Positions 7,215-16,119 of a DNA stretch of 64,000 nucleotides are shown one piece after another. A model generated the notes under the pieces. The model saw only the letters and a program-made list of their open reading frames with translations. It had not been told where the DNA came from and ran no database searches. Position 1 is the stretch's first letter. Each line of letters begins with the position of its first letter. Position numbers and translations under genes: made by a program. Source of the DNA: Fluviispira vulneris (lineage in GTDB: Bacteria > Bdellovibrionota_B > Oligoflexia > Silvanigrellales > Silvanigrellaceae); assembly GCF_014281055.1 (NCBI RefSeq), contig NZ_JACRSE010000001.1, positions 744,001 to 808,000 of the forward strand, written 5' to 3'.

Positions 7215-8816
7215 TCACAACCAAGGAGGCTGATTGGACACAATTCCTTTAATCCAATTTGCGGCTGCATAATCTTTAGGATTCTGGCCCGTGATAAGAT
7301 ATAAATGTTTAAACCCTTGCCGATAAATTTTTACGACCAATTTATTCTGACTTTTTTTACTTAGATAAGTCATATCTATATAAATTGGAGTATGGCAATC
7401 AAAAAGTTCAAAATCTTGAATAAATTTTTCAAGGTTTCTATATAAAACTATTTTTTTATTTTTACTTTGAGCAGTTAGGTGCCAAATCATTTTTACCAAA
7501 GAATCTTCTTCAATAAGAACTGCACAAGGTTTTTCTTTAGGTTTTAATATATCGATTGGAATAAAAAACAAACTGTCTTTTGGAATAATTTTGAATTTTT
7601 TTTGTTCATAAAGGTTTGATATTTTATTATCTGTAAACTTATTTGATACGATATAGAAATTACTTTCAAATTGAATAAGCGAAAGAAAATCAAAACCATT
7701 CATTGAGTCATTTGCAAATTCCATTTCACACAAATAATATTTATTAAATTCAATCGAAGAATCTAAGCTTTCATTCCAAGAAATAGCATCTTTTGGTTGA
7801 GAAAAATGGATGAGATAAATATTATAATCATGTAAATAGGAGTTTTTAAATCTTTCTTGCCATAAGCTATGAATAGAAGGGTCTTCATCAATTATAACAA
7901 TATATGAATAAGGTTTGATTTGAATCGAAGTTGCATACCAGTTAGGAACTTCCGCTTTTGGTAAAATAATTTTCACCGATGCTTCAGCTCCAAACTGCAC
8001 ACGAAATTCAAATTTACCACCAATAGATTCGACAACAGATTTTGCGTGACAGAGAGCAGAGCCACGGGTCGAGATTTTTAAACGATTTGATTCACTTAAT
8101 ATTACTTTTGGAATTGTCTTTGTATTTTTATTATAGCTGTTATTAGTGATAAACATAAAGATATTTTCAGAATTTGCAGAAAGCCGTATTTTAACTTTCC
8201 CATGATTAGCAATGGTTTCCACTGAGTTATCTATCAATTGGGAAATAACTTTTTTAAATTCAACAAGTGGTATTTTTACAAATAATCCATAAGAAGATAA
8301 ACCAAACTCAGCATAGATTTCCACACCTAAAAATTCTTTGTAGACTAAGCGTTTTTCAGATATTATATCTTGGAGAAGTGTAGATAACAATTGTACAGTA
8401 TGCTTTTCATTTGCATAGTGCATGACTTCAATTTTATCTTCTTTTTTTTGCTTATTATTTAAAATAGAGTAAGAAATATCTTGAATCCGATGGACAGCTT
8501 GTCTTAATAACTTTCGACTTTCTTCTGGCAATCCCTCTACAGCAGCAATAAAAGAAAGCAATGGAACAGTTGGAGATCTCATTTCATGGGCAATTTGAAA
8601 GTGAAGTAAATTTCTTTCTTTTACAAAAGCAATTTCTTTTAACTCCATTTCAGATTTAATATTATGCAATTTTTTTACAAAACGATTTATACCATTTAAG
8701 AGTTTTTTATTTTTTTTATAATATATTAGCAAAAAAATGCATAAAGATAATATAATAAATAATTGCACAAGTGAGATGAGTAAACTCACATAAGCTCCCT
8801 TAATCTTATGATCCAT
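7215..8816 (-). CDS. Membrane hybrid sensor histidine kinase with two degenerate receiver-like domains
   Basis: The 533-aa protein has one transmembrane segment (about 10-33) and a short coiled linker. A kinase core follows: H box FQIAHEMRSP with His77, N box QLIDN (193-197) and a weak G box (STRGSALCHAKSVVESIGG, 249-267). Two receiver-like modules follow. In the first (305-425) the acidic cluster is IIDEDPS (308-314), but the expected phosphoacceptor Asp appears to be Glu364 (LCEMEF). The second (431-533) has LIEEDS (434-439) and Asp481 (IYIDM) and ends WIKG...PPW, as receivers of this type often do. There is almost no periplasmic sensor domain. It is divergent from the choline operon, which it might regulate (inference). 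There is no clear ribosome-binding site. Confidence 0.75.
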   Translation of the reverse strand: MDHKIKGAYVSLLISLVQLFIILSLCIFLLIYYKKNKKLLNGINRFVKKLHNIKSEMELKEIAFVKERNLLHFQIAHEMRSPTVPLLSFIAAVEGLPEESRKLLRQAVHRIQDISYSILNNKQKKEDKIEVMHYANEKHTVQLLSTLLQDIISEKRLVYKEFLGVEIYAEFGLSSYGLFVKIPLVEFKKVISQLIDNSVETIANHGKVKIRLSANSENIFMFITNNSYNKNTKTIPKVILSESNRLKISTRGSALCHAKSVVESIGGKFEFRVQFGAEASVKIILPKAEVPNWYATSIQIKPYSYIVIIDEDPSIHSLWQERFKNSYLHDYNIYLIHFSQPKDAISWNESLDSSIEFNKYYLCEMEFANDSMNGFDFLSLIQFESNFYIVSNKFTDNKISNLYEQKKFKIIPKDSLFFIPIDILKPKEKPCAVLIEEDSLVKMIWHLTAQSKNKKIVLYRNLEKFIQDFELFDCHTPIYIDMTYLSKKSQNKLVVKIYRQGFKHLYLITGQNPKDYAAANWIKGIVSNQPPWL

Positions 8817-9042
8817 ATCGAACTTATATATTGCGCTAAGTTAACAAGCCAAATAAAAAAAGGCTTGTAACGTCATACGTATAAGCTTATTCATTAAAGC
8901 GATATCAAAGAGTTTGTCAAGTTATAAACTTTTATATATTATTACTGTAATAATTTGTTTACTTATTCTATAAAATATATAAATTAAAATTCATATATAA
9001 CAAAATTATATAAATTTCAAAATATTCTCGAAGAAGATTGAT

Positions 9043-9071
9043 TTGACATCTTGCAAAAGTATATGTATTAT
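9043..9071 (+). promoter_or_regulatory. Sigma70-type promoter of the choline operon
   Basis: TTGACA (9043-9048) and TATTAT (9066-9071) are separated by exactly 17 bp. Transcription would start near 9078, leaving a leader of about 118 nt before choX. Confidence 0.75.
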
Positions 9072-9099
9072 TATCAATTGATATGAGTCATACTATAAT

Positions 9100-9134
9100 G
9101 CTGATAATTAAAATAAATTGTTTTAATTATCAGC
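9100..9134 (+). promoter_or_regulatory. Perfect 14-bp hairpin/operator in the choline operon leader
   Basis: GCTGATAATTAAAA (9100-9113) and TTTTAATTATCAGC (9121-9134) are exact inverted copies around a 7-nt spacer, 29 bp downstream of the -10 box. No T-run follows, so it is more likely a repressor site just downstream of the start of transcription, or an RNA stability/control element, than a terminator. Confidence 0.55.
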
Positions 9135-9195
9135 AACAAATAAATAAGAATATATCAGTTTATATATTCATAAATTGTCTAAACGAGAAGTAATT

Positions 9196-10140
9196 ATGCG
9201 TAAAATCTGTTTCTTTATTTCAGTTGCTTTAAATTTCTTCATCCCAAAAACATATGCTAATCAAAATTGTAAAGCAATCCGTATTTCCGACGTTGGCTGG
9301 ACTGATATAACAGCAACAACTTCGGTTGCTAATTTACTTTTAAAATCAATGGGATATGAAGTTAAAGAAAAAAATCTTTCCTTGCAAATTACATTTAATA
9401 GTCTCAAAAACAACGATATTGATGTTTTTTTGGGCGCCTGGCTTCCCTCAATGTCTACAATTTTAGAACCTTATGAAAAAAATAAACAGATAGAAAAAAT
9501 TGGGACTCTTTTACAGAACGCAAATTACACTTTAGCAGTCCCAAGCTATGTCTATGATGCAGGCGTACAAAGTATAGCGGATCTGGCAAAATATAATGAT
9601 AAATTTCAAACTAAAATTTTTGCAATCGAACCAGGAAATGATGGTAACAAAAATATACAAAAAATGATTGATGACAATGCTTATGGATTAAAAAATTGGA
9701 AAATGGTTGAATCAAGTGAACAAGCTATGCTTATGCAGGTTTACAGTGCATATAAAAGCAAAAAATGGATTGTTTTTTTGGGTTGGCAACCACATCCAAT
9801 GAATACAAAAATCAATATGAAGTTTTTAAAAGGAGGAGAAAATTACTTTGGACCGGATCAAGGTAAATCCACAGTCCACACAATAACTCGCAAAAATTTC
9901 GCTTTAGATTGCCCAAATTTAGCTAATTTTTTAAAAAATATTCAATTCACAGTTAAAAATGAAAACGAATTAATGGACATGATTTTATATAAAAATATCG
10001 AACCCAAAAAAGCAGCTGAAATTTGGTTAAAACAAAATTTACCCACTGTAGAAAAATGGATCGTAAATGTAAATAATTTCGATGGAACGAAGACAACTCT
10101 TCAAACGATTGAAAAAAATCTTTTTAATTCACAAAAATAA
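9196..10140 (+). CDS. choX: Choline ABC transporter, substrate-binding protein
   Basis: The periplasmic binding protein (314 aa from the ATG at 9196, which has GAGAAG upstream; a TTG 21 bp earlier is a poorer start) has a signal peptide ending near YANQN. The mature start RISDVGWTDITATTSVANLL and later FLGWQPHPMN are diagnostic of the ChoX/ProX (OpuAC) family. The aromatic residues in these segments form the cage for a quaternary ammonium group in ChoX. A neighbouring choline dehydrogenase makes choline the likely ligand, although betaine or carnitine cannot be excluded from sequence. It is first gene of choX-choW-choV-betA. Confidence 0.88.
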   Translation: MRKICFFISVALNFFIPKTYANQNCKAIRISDVGWTDITATTSVANLLLKSMGYEVKEKNLSLQITFNSLKNNDIDVFLGAWLPSMSTILEPYEKNKQIEKIGTLLQNANYTLAVPSYVYDAGVQSIADLAKYNDKFQTKIFAIEPGNDGNKNIQKMIDDNAYGLKNWKMVESSEQAMLMQVYSAYKSKKWIVFLGWQPHPMNTKINMKFLKGGENYFGPDQGKSTVHTITRKNFALDCPNLANFLKNIQFTVKNENELMDMILYKNIEPKKAAEIWLKQNLPTVEKWIVNVNNFDGTKTTLQTIEKNLFNSQK

Positions 10141-10157
10141 AATCATAAGGAATGCAC

Positions 10158-10994
10158 ATGCAAAAACTTCCCATTGGGCTTTGGGCACAAGAGGGAGTGA
10201 ATTTTCTGACAAAAATTTTTGAAAGTCAATTTCGCTTTTTCTCTGAGTCAATTTCCGGAATTATTGAACATGTTATATCAATTTTAATGTGGTTTCCTGT
10301 ATGGTCATTTATTGTTATTAACTTAGTCATTATTTACATTTTCAATCGCAGTCTAAAAAATATTCTTCTTATAGGATTTTGTTTTTTTGCCATTTTTAAT
10401 TTGGGTTATTGGGAAGAAACTTTAGAAACGTTGACCCTCGTCCTTTTTGCCACAATTACGTCTATCGTGATTGGTGTTCCTTTAGGTATTCTCTGTGCAC
10501 ATCACCATTTTATTTATTCTTTTATGCGACCTATTCTCGATCTAATGCAAACAATTCCTACTTTTGTTTATTTAATCCCGACCTTAATGCTTTTTGGATT
10601 AGGGATGGCTCCAGGACTTATTTCTACAATTATCTTTGCCATGCCTGCAGTTATTCGTCTAACTTATCTGGGTGTACAAAGCGTTCCAACATCATTACTT
10701 GAAGTCGCTGATTCCTTTGGTGCGAGCACACGTAAAAAACTTTTTTCAGTTGAAATTCCTTATGCATGGCAATCGATAAAAACAGGAGTCTCGCAGTGCA
10801 TGATGCTCTCACTTTCTATGGTTGTGGTGGCCGCTCTTGTGGGCGCAGATGGTCTTGGAAAACCTGTAGTGCAAGCACTTAACACTGTCAATATTGCAAA
10901 AGGAATCGAAGCAGGGATGAGTATTGTCTTGCTTGCTATTTTACTCGATCGCATTTTTTCCCATTCGGAGCGGAAATTGGGGGCTACAAAATGA
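10158..10994 (+). CDS. choW: Choline/betaine ABC transporter permease
   Basis: The inner-membrane permease (278 aa from the ATG at 10158, 7 bp after AAGG; an ATG at 10152 is too close to that site) belongs to the ProW/OpuAB type. An N-terminal extension with hydrophobic segments is followed by the BPD-type core: TITSIVIGVPLGILCAHH, PTFVYLIPTLMLFGLG and the EAA-like loop (EVADSFGASTRKKL). It overlaps choV by 4 bp (ATGA), which indicates translational coupling. The permease would form the channel used by ChoX-bound choline. Confidence 0.88.
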   Translation: MQKLPIGLWAQEGVNFLTKIFESQFRFFSESISGIIEHVISILMWFPVWSFIVINLVIIYIFNRSLKNILLIGFCFFAIFNLGYWEETLETLTLVLFATITSIVIGVPLGILCAHHHFIYSFMRPILDLMQTIPTFVYLIPTLMLFGLGMAPGLISTIIFAMPAVIRLTYLGVQSVPTSLLEVADSFGASTRKKLFSVEIPYAWQSIKTGVSQCMMLSLSMVVVAALVGADGLGKPVVQALNTVNIAKGIEAGMSIVLLAILLDRIFSHSERKLGATK

Positions 10995-11851
10995 TTGAAC
11001 ATTTTAGTATTAAGCAACTCGATCTTGTTTTTGGCAAAAAAATAAATAAAGCTTTTCAAGCATTAGATGCTGGTAAATCTAGAGAAGAAATCCAACAGGA
11101 ATTACAGCAAACAGTTGCTGTTAGCAATGCTAATTTCATCGTTTATAAAGGTGAAATTTTAGTCATAATGGGATTATCTGGCTCAGGAAAGTCCTCTTTG
11201 TTACGTTGTTTAAACGGCATGAACGGAAGAAATATTGGTAAAATTCGCGGCCAGATTCTCTTTTTTGATTCTAATAAAAATGAGAAAATTGACATAACCC
11301 AATGCCCAAAAAGTAGCCTTAGAGAAATCAGAAAACATCAAGTCTCAATGGTTTTTCAACAATTTGGTTTAATGCCATGGCGAACAGTAGCTGAAAATGT
11401 TGCGTTCCCTTTAGAAATACAAGGTATAAAACATCAAGAACGCCTTAAACAAGTTGAAGAAAAACTAGCAATCGTTGGACTTGAAAAATGGAAAAATCAT
11501 TATCCGCATGAGCTCTCTGGTGGGATGCAACAAAGAGTCGGACTTGCTCGAGCATTTATCACCCAAGCCGAAGTTTTATTAATGGATGAACCTTTTTCAG
11601 CACTCGATCCTCTTATCCGCAAGCAACTACAAGATGAAATTTTAGATTTGCAGCAAAAATTAAAAAAAACAATTGTTTTTGTTACCCATGATTTTTCCGA
11701 AGCTTTAAAAATTGGATCGCGTATAGCAATCATGGATTCGGGAAAAATATTACAAATTGGTAAACCACAAGAAATAATTGAAAATCCAGCATGTGCAAAT
11801 GTTAAAAAATTTACAGAAGATATTAAAGCAAGCCATGTATTTTTAAATTAA
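10991..11851 (+). CDS. choV: Choline/betaine ABC transporter ATP-binding protein
   Basis: The 286-aa ATPase has Walker A GLSGSGKS (61-68), signature LSGGMQQR (near 174) and Walker B LLMDEP (near 195), all intact. The N-terminal region before Walker A (about 55 residues) is typical of ProV/OpuAA proteins. The C-terminus ends soon after the ABC domain and lacks the CBS pair used by OpuA for ionic-strength sensing. That fits ChoV rather than an osmotically gated OpuA. The start codon overlaps the choW stop. Confidence 0.9.
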   Translation: MIEHFSIKQLDLVFGKKINKAFQALDAGKSREEIQQELQQTVAVSNANFIVYKGEILVIMGLSGSGKSSLLRCLNGMNGRNIGKIRGQILFFDSNKNEKIDITQCPKSSLREIRKHQVSMVFQQFGLMPWRTVAENVAFPLEIQGIKHQERLKQVEEKLAIVGLEKWKNHYPHELSGGMQQRVGLARAFITQAEVLLMDEPFSALDPLIRKQLQDEILDLQQKLKKTIVFVTHDFSEALKIGSRIAIMDSGKILQIGKPQEIIENPACANVKKFTEDIKASHVFLN

Positions 11852-11864
11852 TCAAGGAGAAAAT

Positions 11865-13508
11865 ATGAGTGTGAAGCATTATGATTTTATCATTATTGGT
11901 GGTGGATCTGCTGGCTGTGTGCTGGCAAATCGTTTGAGCACCAATCCATCGCACAAAGTCTGTGTACTTGAAGCAGGTCGCCCAGATTATATTTGGGATA
12001 TTTTTATACATATGCCTGCAGGCCTTATGTATCCTTTAGGTAACAAATTATATGACTGGTGTTATTACACTGATCCAGAACCATTTATGAACAATCGAAG
12101 AGTTTTTCATGGTCGAGGAAAAGTACTAGGAGGATCAAGCTCGATTAACGGGATGATTTATATCCGAGGCAATCCTATGGATTATGAGAAATGGAGCAAA
12201 GATCCAGGAATGGAAACATGGGACTATAAACACTGTCTGCCATATTTTAGCCGCGCAGAAACGCGTATGATCGGCGCCGATGCCTATCACGGTTTTTCTG
12301 GACCTTTACTGCTTGAGACCGGCCCTTGCGAAAACCCATTGTTCAAAGCATTTTTTGAAGCAGTGCAAGAAGCAGGTTACCCATTAACCGATGATGTCAA
12401 CGGATTTCGTCAAGAAGGTTTTGGCCGATTCGATCGCAATATCAATCGTGGCAGAAGACTTTCCGCTGCCAGAGCTTATGTGCATCCTGTCCGCAGAAAA
12501 CGTCCCAATTTAAGTATAAAATGCAGAGCTCTTACCACTCGGATACTTTTTGAAGGAGATCGTGCTGTGGGAGTTGAATATATGCGCTATGGAAAAATTC
12601 ATAAAATATATGCAGGGGAAATTATTTGCTGCGGAGGCGCAATCAATTCCCCTCAAGTTTTACAACTATCAGGTATAGGCAATGCTGAGGAATTAAAAAC
12701 CCTTGGTATTAAAGTGGTTCAAGATTTACCCGGCGTCGGACAAAATCTTCAAGATCACTTAGAGGTATATATACAACATGCATGTAAATTACCTGTGAGT
12801 ATGTATCCTGCTCTCAAATGGTGGAATAAACCTAAAATTGGTTTTCAGTGGCTTTTTCAACGCAAAGGTCCAGCAGCATCCAACCATTTTGAAGCTGGTG
12901 GATTTATTCGCAGCAACGAAGACGTGAACTATCCCAATTTGCAATTTCACTTTCTCCCTCTAGCTGTTCGCTACGATGGCACCTCACCCTCAGGGGGGCA
13001 TGGATACCAAGTGCATGTTGGCCCAATGAACTCCGATGCACGTGGTCATATTAAAATCCGCTCTACTGATCCCCGCGAACATCCAAGTATGCAGTTTAAT
13101 TATCTTTCTACTGAGCAAGATCGGAGAGAGTGGGTTGAAGCCGTGCGCTGTGCCCGTAAAATTCTCAACCAAGCTGCTCTCGATGAGTTCAATGGTGGAG
13201 AAATTTCCCCAGGAAAACAATATGAAACAGATGAAGAAATATTAGAGTGGGTTAAAAAAGATGCGGAAACAGCACTGCATCCTTCATGCACTTGTAAAAT
13301 GGGCACCGATTCAATGGCCGTAGTTGATCCCAAAACCCTTGAAGTGCATGGAGTCAAAAATTTACGTGTTGTTGATGCATCTGTTATGCCCTATGTCACA
13401 AACGGAAACATTTATGCACCTGTCATGATGATAGCAGAAAAGTCAGCGGATATTATTCTCGGAAATACACCTCTCCCAGCCTCCTCTGCTCCATTTTATC
13501 TAAAATAA
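11865..13508 (+). CDS. betA: Choline dehydrogenase (GMC oxidoreductase)
   Basis: The 547-aa flavoenzyme oxidises choline to betaine aldehyde, and BetA enzymes can carry the reaction on to glycine betaine. The FAD motif [15 protein letters not shown] begins at residue 10. GMC signature 1 ([15 protein letters not shown]), signature 2 ([16 protein letters not shown]) and the C-terminal catalytic segments HPSCTCKMG and [20 protein letters not shown] are all present. It starts 13 bp after choV with AGGAG before the ATG, so uptake and oxidation are one operon. No betaine aldehyde dehydrogenase (betB) or BetI-type repressor is in the window. Function is well supported by both sequence and context. 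Confidence 0.93.
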   Translation: MSVKHYDFIIIGGGSAGCVLANRLSTNPSHKVCVLEAGRPDYIWDIFIHMPAGLMYPLGNKLYDWCYYTDPEPFMNNRRVFHGRGKVLGGSSSINGMIYIRGNPMDYEKWSKDPGMETWDYKHCLPYFSRAETRMIGADAYHGFSGPLLLETGPCENPLFKAFFEAVQEAGYPLTDDVNGFRQEGFGRFDRNINRGRRLSAARAYVHPVRRKRPNLSIKCRALTTRILFEGDRAVGVEYMRYGKIHKIYAGEIICCGGAINSPQVLQLSGIGNAEELKTLGIKVVQDLPGVGQNLQDHLEVYIQHACKLPVSMYPALKWWNKPKIGFQWLFQRKGPAASNHFEAGGFIRSNEDVNYPNLQFHFLPLAVRYDGTSPSGGHGYQVHVGPMNSDARGHIKIRSTDPREHPSMQFNYLSTEQDRREWVEAVRCARKILNQAALDEFNGGEISPGKQYETDEEILEWVKKDAETALHPSCTCKMGTDSMAVVDPKTLEVHGVKNLRVVDASVMPYVTNGNIYAPVMMIAEKSADIILGNTPLPASSAPFYLK

Positions 13509-13684
13509 AAAAAAACTGAGTTTATTGATAAGTTATTTAAAAATCCGCCGATAGCTGTTGCGAACAATGAAGTTTTGGCATTTGATACTCTGTCTTCTTT
13601 GCCACTGTCGAAGCATAGAAGATTTTGAAAAGAACAAATGCTAAAATATAAAAATCATTTGTTTTCACGTTTAGGGATTTTTTC

Positions 13685-13864
13685 ATGAAAAATATTAATA
13701 AAATTATTATTATCTTAGCAACTTTTCTTTTTCTCCCATGTGCATCTTACTATGGTTTTCTTTTTGTAAATTACAATTATGATATACACTTTTTACAGAT
13801 TGATGCCTGTCAAAATGAAGGTGGTAAGTGGAATCAAAAAAGCCAGACTTGCGACTGGCCTTAA
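13685..13864 (+). CDS. Small membrane-anchored microprotein with C-x5-GGxW-x6-C-type tail
   Basis: A 59-codon frame begins with ATG and ends TAA. Residues 7-29 form a signal anchor or signal peptide (hydrophobic, with a Cys at 19). The short outer tail contains DACQNEGGKWNQKSQTCDWP. The pattern of two cysteines around GGxW, often written as C..xGGxWxx..xC, recurs in many unrelated small exported proteobacterial proteins. TAGGGA lies about 10 bp before the start. Nothing allows a function call. It overlaps no other gene and ends 4 bp before the convergent Suc_Fer gene. Confidence 0.6.
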   Translation: MKNINKIIIILATFLFLPCASYYGFLFVNYNYDIHFLQIDACQNEGGKWNQKSQTCDWP

Positions 13865-13867
13865 GTA

Positions 13868-14845
13868 TTATTCAGTAATTTCAATAACTTTATACTGCTT
13901 GAGGGTTTTGATATCGTCAGAGCCACAGCTAGCTATGCCCGAAATCAGTTTGTCAAAACAGATTTCATACTTGCATTTTTGCTGAGCAGGATTTCCTTCC
14001 ATTGTAAAATAAAATATCACTTTGGCTGATTGACAATCTTCGCTTAAAGCAACCTCATACTTTTTATTTTGTGCAAGATCCCACCGCCAAGCGTGTTTTT
14101 TAAATAGTTCTTTCTCAGCAAATTGTGCAAAAGAATTATTTATTCCACTCATACCTCTATAATTATTATCTATAGTAAAATAATTTTTATCTCTCTGGAG
14201 AAATTGCGGTATATTTTCCAAATTAAATAATCCATACCAACGCATACATGGAGCTTCAAAAAAAGTCGGTGCAAAACGATGGCCACCTATATGTGATGAC
14301 TTCCATATGCGAAATAAAGGATTCCCACTTTTTTTATTTTCTTCCCTGAATTTTTCATAAACTGCAAGACCATATTTTCCGCAACAGTGATCTCTTTCAC
14401 CGTGCGTGCAAATAAATAATTCATGGAAATGTTCTGTTCCCTTGACTTGCCATTTTTTGTAATGTTCTTTTTTTTCCAATTGATATTCTTTCAGCGCAAG
14501 AACTGCATCCTTAAATTCTGAGTTTGGTACGAGCATTTCAATTTTTTTAAAAGGAGAAAATTCATCCTCTGTTCTTTGAAAATAAAAGACACGAGTATGA
14601 TATTCAACGGAGAATTCGTTTTGGGCAAAGTGATTAACAGCGCTTCTTATTTTCTCTTTAAAAAATATAGGAAGAATTTCAAATAGGTGTTTGTGATGCA
14701 AAAATGCTTCCGATTTACCCGGCACAGAAGCCCAAGGTTCTTGCAATTCGATTGAGATTTGGACGTCAACAGGGGAAACGGAGCAAACAATATCTTCTCG
14801 ACTCTGACGGGTTGCGAGCGAACATTCCATATTTTCTGTAAACAT
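13868..14845 (-). CDS. Sucrase/ferredoxin-like (Suc_Fer-like) thioredoxin-fold [2Fe-2S] protein
   Basis: The 325-aa protein shows the family's two key segments. FICTHGERDHCCGKYG (Cys146, Cys154, Cys155) is followed by WKSSHIGGHRFAPT (181-194). The first resembles thioredoxin-like ferredoxin cluster binding, and the His-rich SHIGGH motif supplies further ligands in related Apd1-type proteins, which hold a [2Fe-2S] cluster with mixed Cys/His ligation. The protein has no signal peptide and is presumably cytoplasmic. Its physiological partner is unknown. An unknown secreted-protein gene lies 21 bp upstream on the same strand, so the two may be cotranscribed. Confidence 0.82.
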   Translation of the reverse strand: MFTENMECSLATRQSREDIVCSVSPVDVQISIELQEPWASVPGKSEAFLHHKHLFEILPIFFKEKIRSAVNHFAQNEFSVEYHTRVFYFQRTEDEFSPFKKIEMLVPNSEFKDAVLALKEYQLEKKEHYKKWQVKGTEHFHELFICTHGERDHCCGKYGLAVYEKFREENKKSGNPLFRIWKSSHIGGHRFAPTFFEAPCMRWYGLFNLENIPQFLQRDKNYFTIDNNYRGMSGINNSFAQFAEKELFKKHAWRWDLAQNKKYEVALSEDCQSAKVIFYFTMEGNPAQQKCKYEICFDKLISGIASCGSDDIKTLKQYKVIEITE

Positions 14846-14866
14846 TTTTGCCTCTTAACCAAAAAG

Positions 14867-15997
14867 TCATTGTATATATTCCACAGATTGAATATCACTC
14901 TTAGGAACATTTGTAAAAATCAATTCTGGCGCATTTCCAGAGGTAAAACCACCATATTTGAAAAAAGCATTTCTACCAATAGTGCTATTATGAGGCAAGT
15001 CAGGTAGATAGTTAAAGGAAAAGGGCAATGAATATTTGACGATACCGCTACTGAGCGATCCTTTTGGTAAACCTAAAATCCTTTCAATTTCGTGTTTATT
15101 ATATAAATGCAGAATTTTCTCTGCAGTACTTTTTGCTGTAATAAAGATCACACCTTTACGACCTAAGAATTTATTGTCATTCAAAATAAATTGCTTATAT
15201 GCATTGTGACTTAAAAAAACACTGCCTCCGTTTTGAAAACGAGTGAGAGCAACAAGGGACGGAAAGGAGATTTGTTTTGTCTGAGCATAGGGTAACAAAT
15301 TAAAAATAAATTCAGCGCGTGCCTTGCGCAAGCGAAAACCCAATTCTATTACACCACCTCTGCCTATTGTTATTTTTTGCTTTCTCAGTAAAGAAAAATA
15401 TCCCTTAGATAAATACTCTGCACGAAAAAGACCTTCACATGCAGCTTTTAAATAAGCTAAAAAATTTTGTTCAGATTTACTTAAATTATTATAAAATTTG
15501 AAAAATTCCTTTGAATAAAATTGCTCTGCTCTTTCAGAAACTTTATTTCCAGAATAAATTTCAAATACAAATGAATCATTCTTTATTATTTTTTTTTGAA
15601 CAAGATATTTTTGCAGATACCTATTATTAAATAAATTATTAAAGTAAATATCATTTCTACACAAAATTTCTAGTATAATATACTCATTAAATTTTAAGTT
15701 ATGTTTTTTTAGATTTGCAATTTTAATTTTTTTGCGAATTTGAATTAATAAATCGGACTCCTGAAAAAGTGGATTATCCCACAACTTTACTATTTTTTCT
15801 TCAAGATCCTCATTCCAATCATAATGAAAGTTTCTCAATTGATTGCAATCTAGAAAACTCACTGCTTGAGTTTTAGCAAACATAAATTCATTTGCTCTGA
15901 CAGAGTGTGTCCAAAAATAAACAGCTAATATAAAAAGATATTTTATTTTAAGAATTCTTCTATCCAAAGCTCTTTCTCTTCCAAGCATTCCTAGCAT
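14867..15997 (-). CDS. Secreted protein of unknown function with a toxin-like C-terminal domain
   Basis: The 376-aa protein has a hydrophobic export signal ending near SVRAN. The first ATG is at 15997, but a TTG at 15967 has a better site (GGAAGAGAAAGAG) and would give a more regular signal peptide. Residues ~35-200 are Lys/Asn/Leu-rich and unrecognised. The last ~110 residues contain GRKGVIFIT, ILGLPKGSLSSG and GGFTSGNAPELIF. The series LGLPxGSL then GGxTSGxxPE resembles the C-terminal effector domains of some polymorphic toxins. I recognise this pattern from memory and cannot name a Pfam family for it. No immunity-like gene is adjacent. Confidence 0.55.
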   Translation of the reverse strand: MLGMLGRERALDRRILKIKYLFILAVYFWTHSVRANEFMFAKTQAVSFLDCNQLRNFHYDWNEDLEEKIVKLWDNPLFQESDLLIQIRKKIKIANLKKHNLKFNEYIILEILCRNDIYFNNLFNNRYLQKYLVQKKIIKNDSFVFEIYSGNKVSERAEQFYSKEFFKFYNNLSKSEQNFLAYLKAACEGLFRAEYLSKGYFSLLRKQKITIGRGGVIELGFRLRKARAEFIFNLLPYAQTKQISFPSLVALTRFQNGGSVFLSHNAYKQFILNDNKFLGRKGVIFITAKSTAEKILHLYNKHEIERILGLPKGSLSSGIVKYSLPFSFNYLPDLPHNSTIGRNAFFKYGGFTSGNAPELIFTNVPKSDIQSVEYIQ

Positions 15998-16062
15998 TAA
16001 AGCGCTAGCTTGTTCTACCTCACTGGCAAATAGTTATTTTAATTTTTATTGTCAATAAATAA

Positions 16063-16090
16063 AAAAACAGCTCTTCATGGAGCTGTTTTT
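16063..16090 (-). terminator. Rho-independent terminator of the lipoprotein hydrolase gene
   Basis: AAAAACAGCTC (16063-16073) pairs perfectly with GAGCTGTTTTT (16080-16090) around a 6-nt loop. On the minus strand a run of seven T residues forms the tail. Confidence 0.85.
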
Positions 16091-16119
16091 AAAGGGAATT
16101 TTTAGTACAAATATAATTG

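Larger units (their letters stand above)
8817..9195. other. Divergent control region of the kinase and choline operon
   Basis: This 379-bp AT-rich gap holds an inverted repeat in the kinase leader (ACAAGCC 8844-8850 / GGCTTGT 8862-8868). On the other side it holds a consensus promoter (9043-9071) and a perfect 14-bp leader hairpin (9100-9134) for the choline operon. Confidence 0.7.

Noticed and set aside
5883-13508. Methyltransferase at 5883 as part of a choline biosynthesis pathway with betA
   Set aside because: The enzyme's substrate cannot be told from sequence, and a kinase gene and two hairpins separate it from the choline operon.
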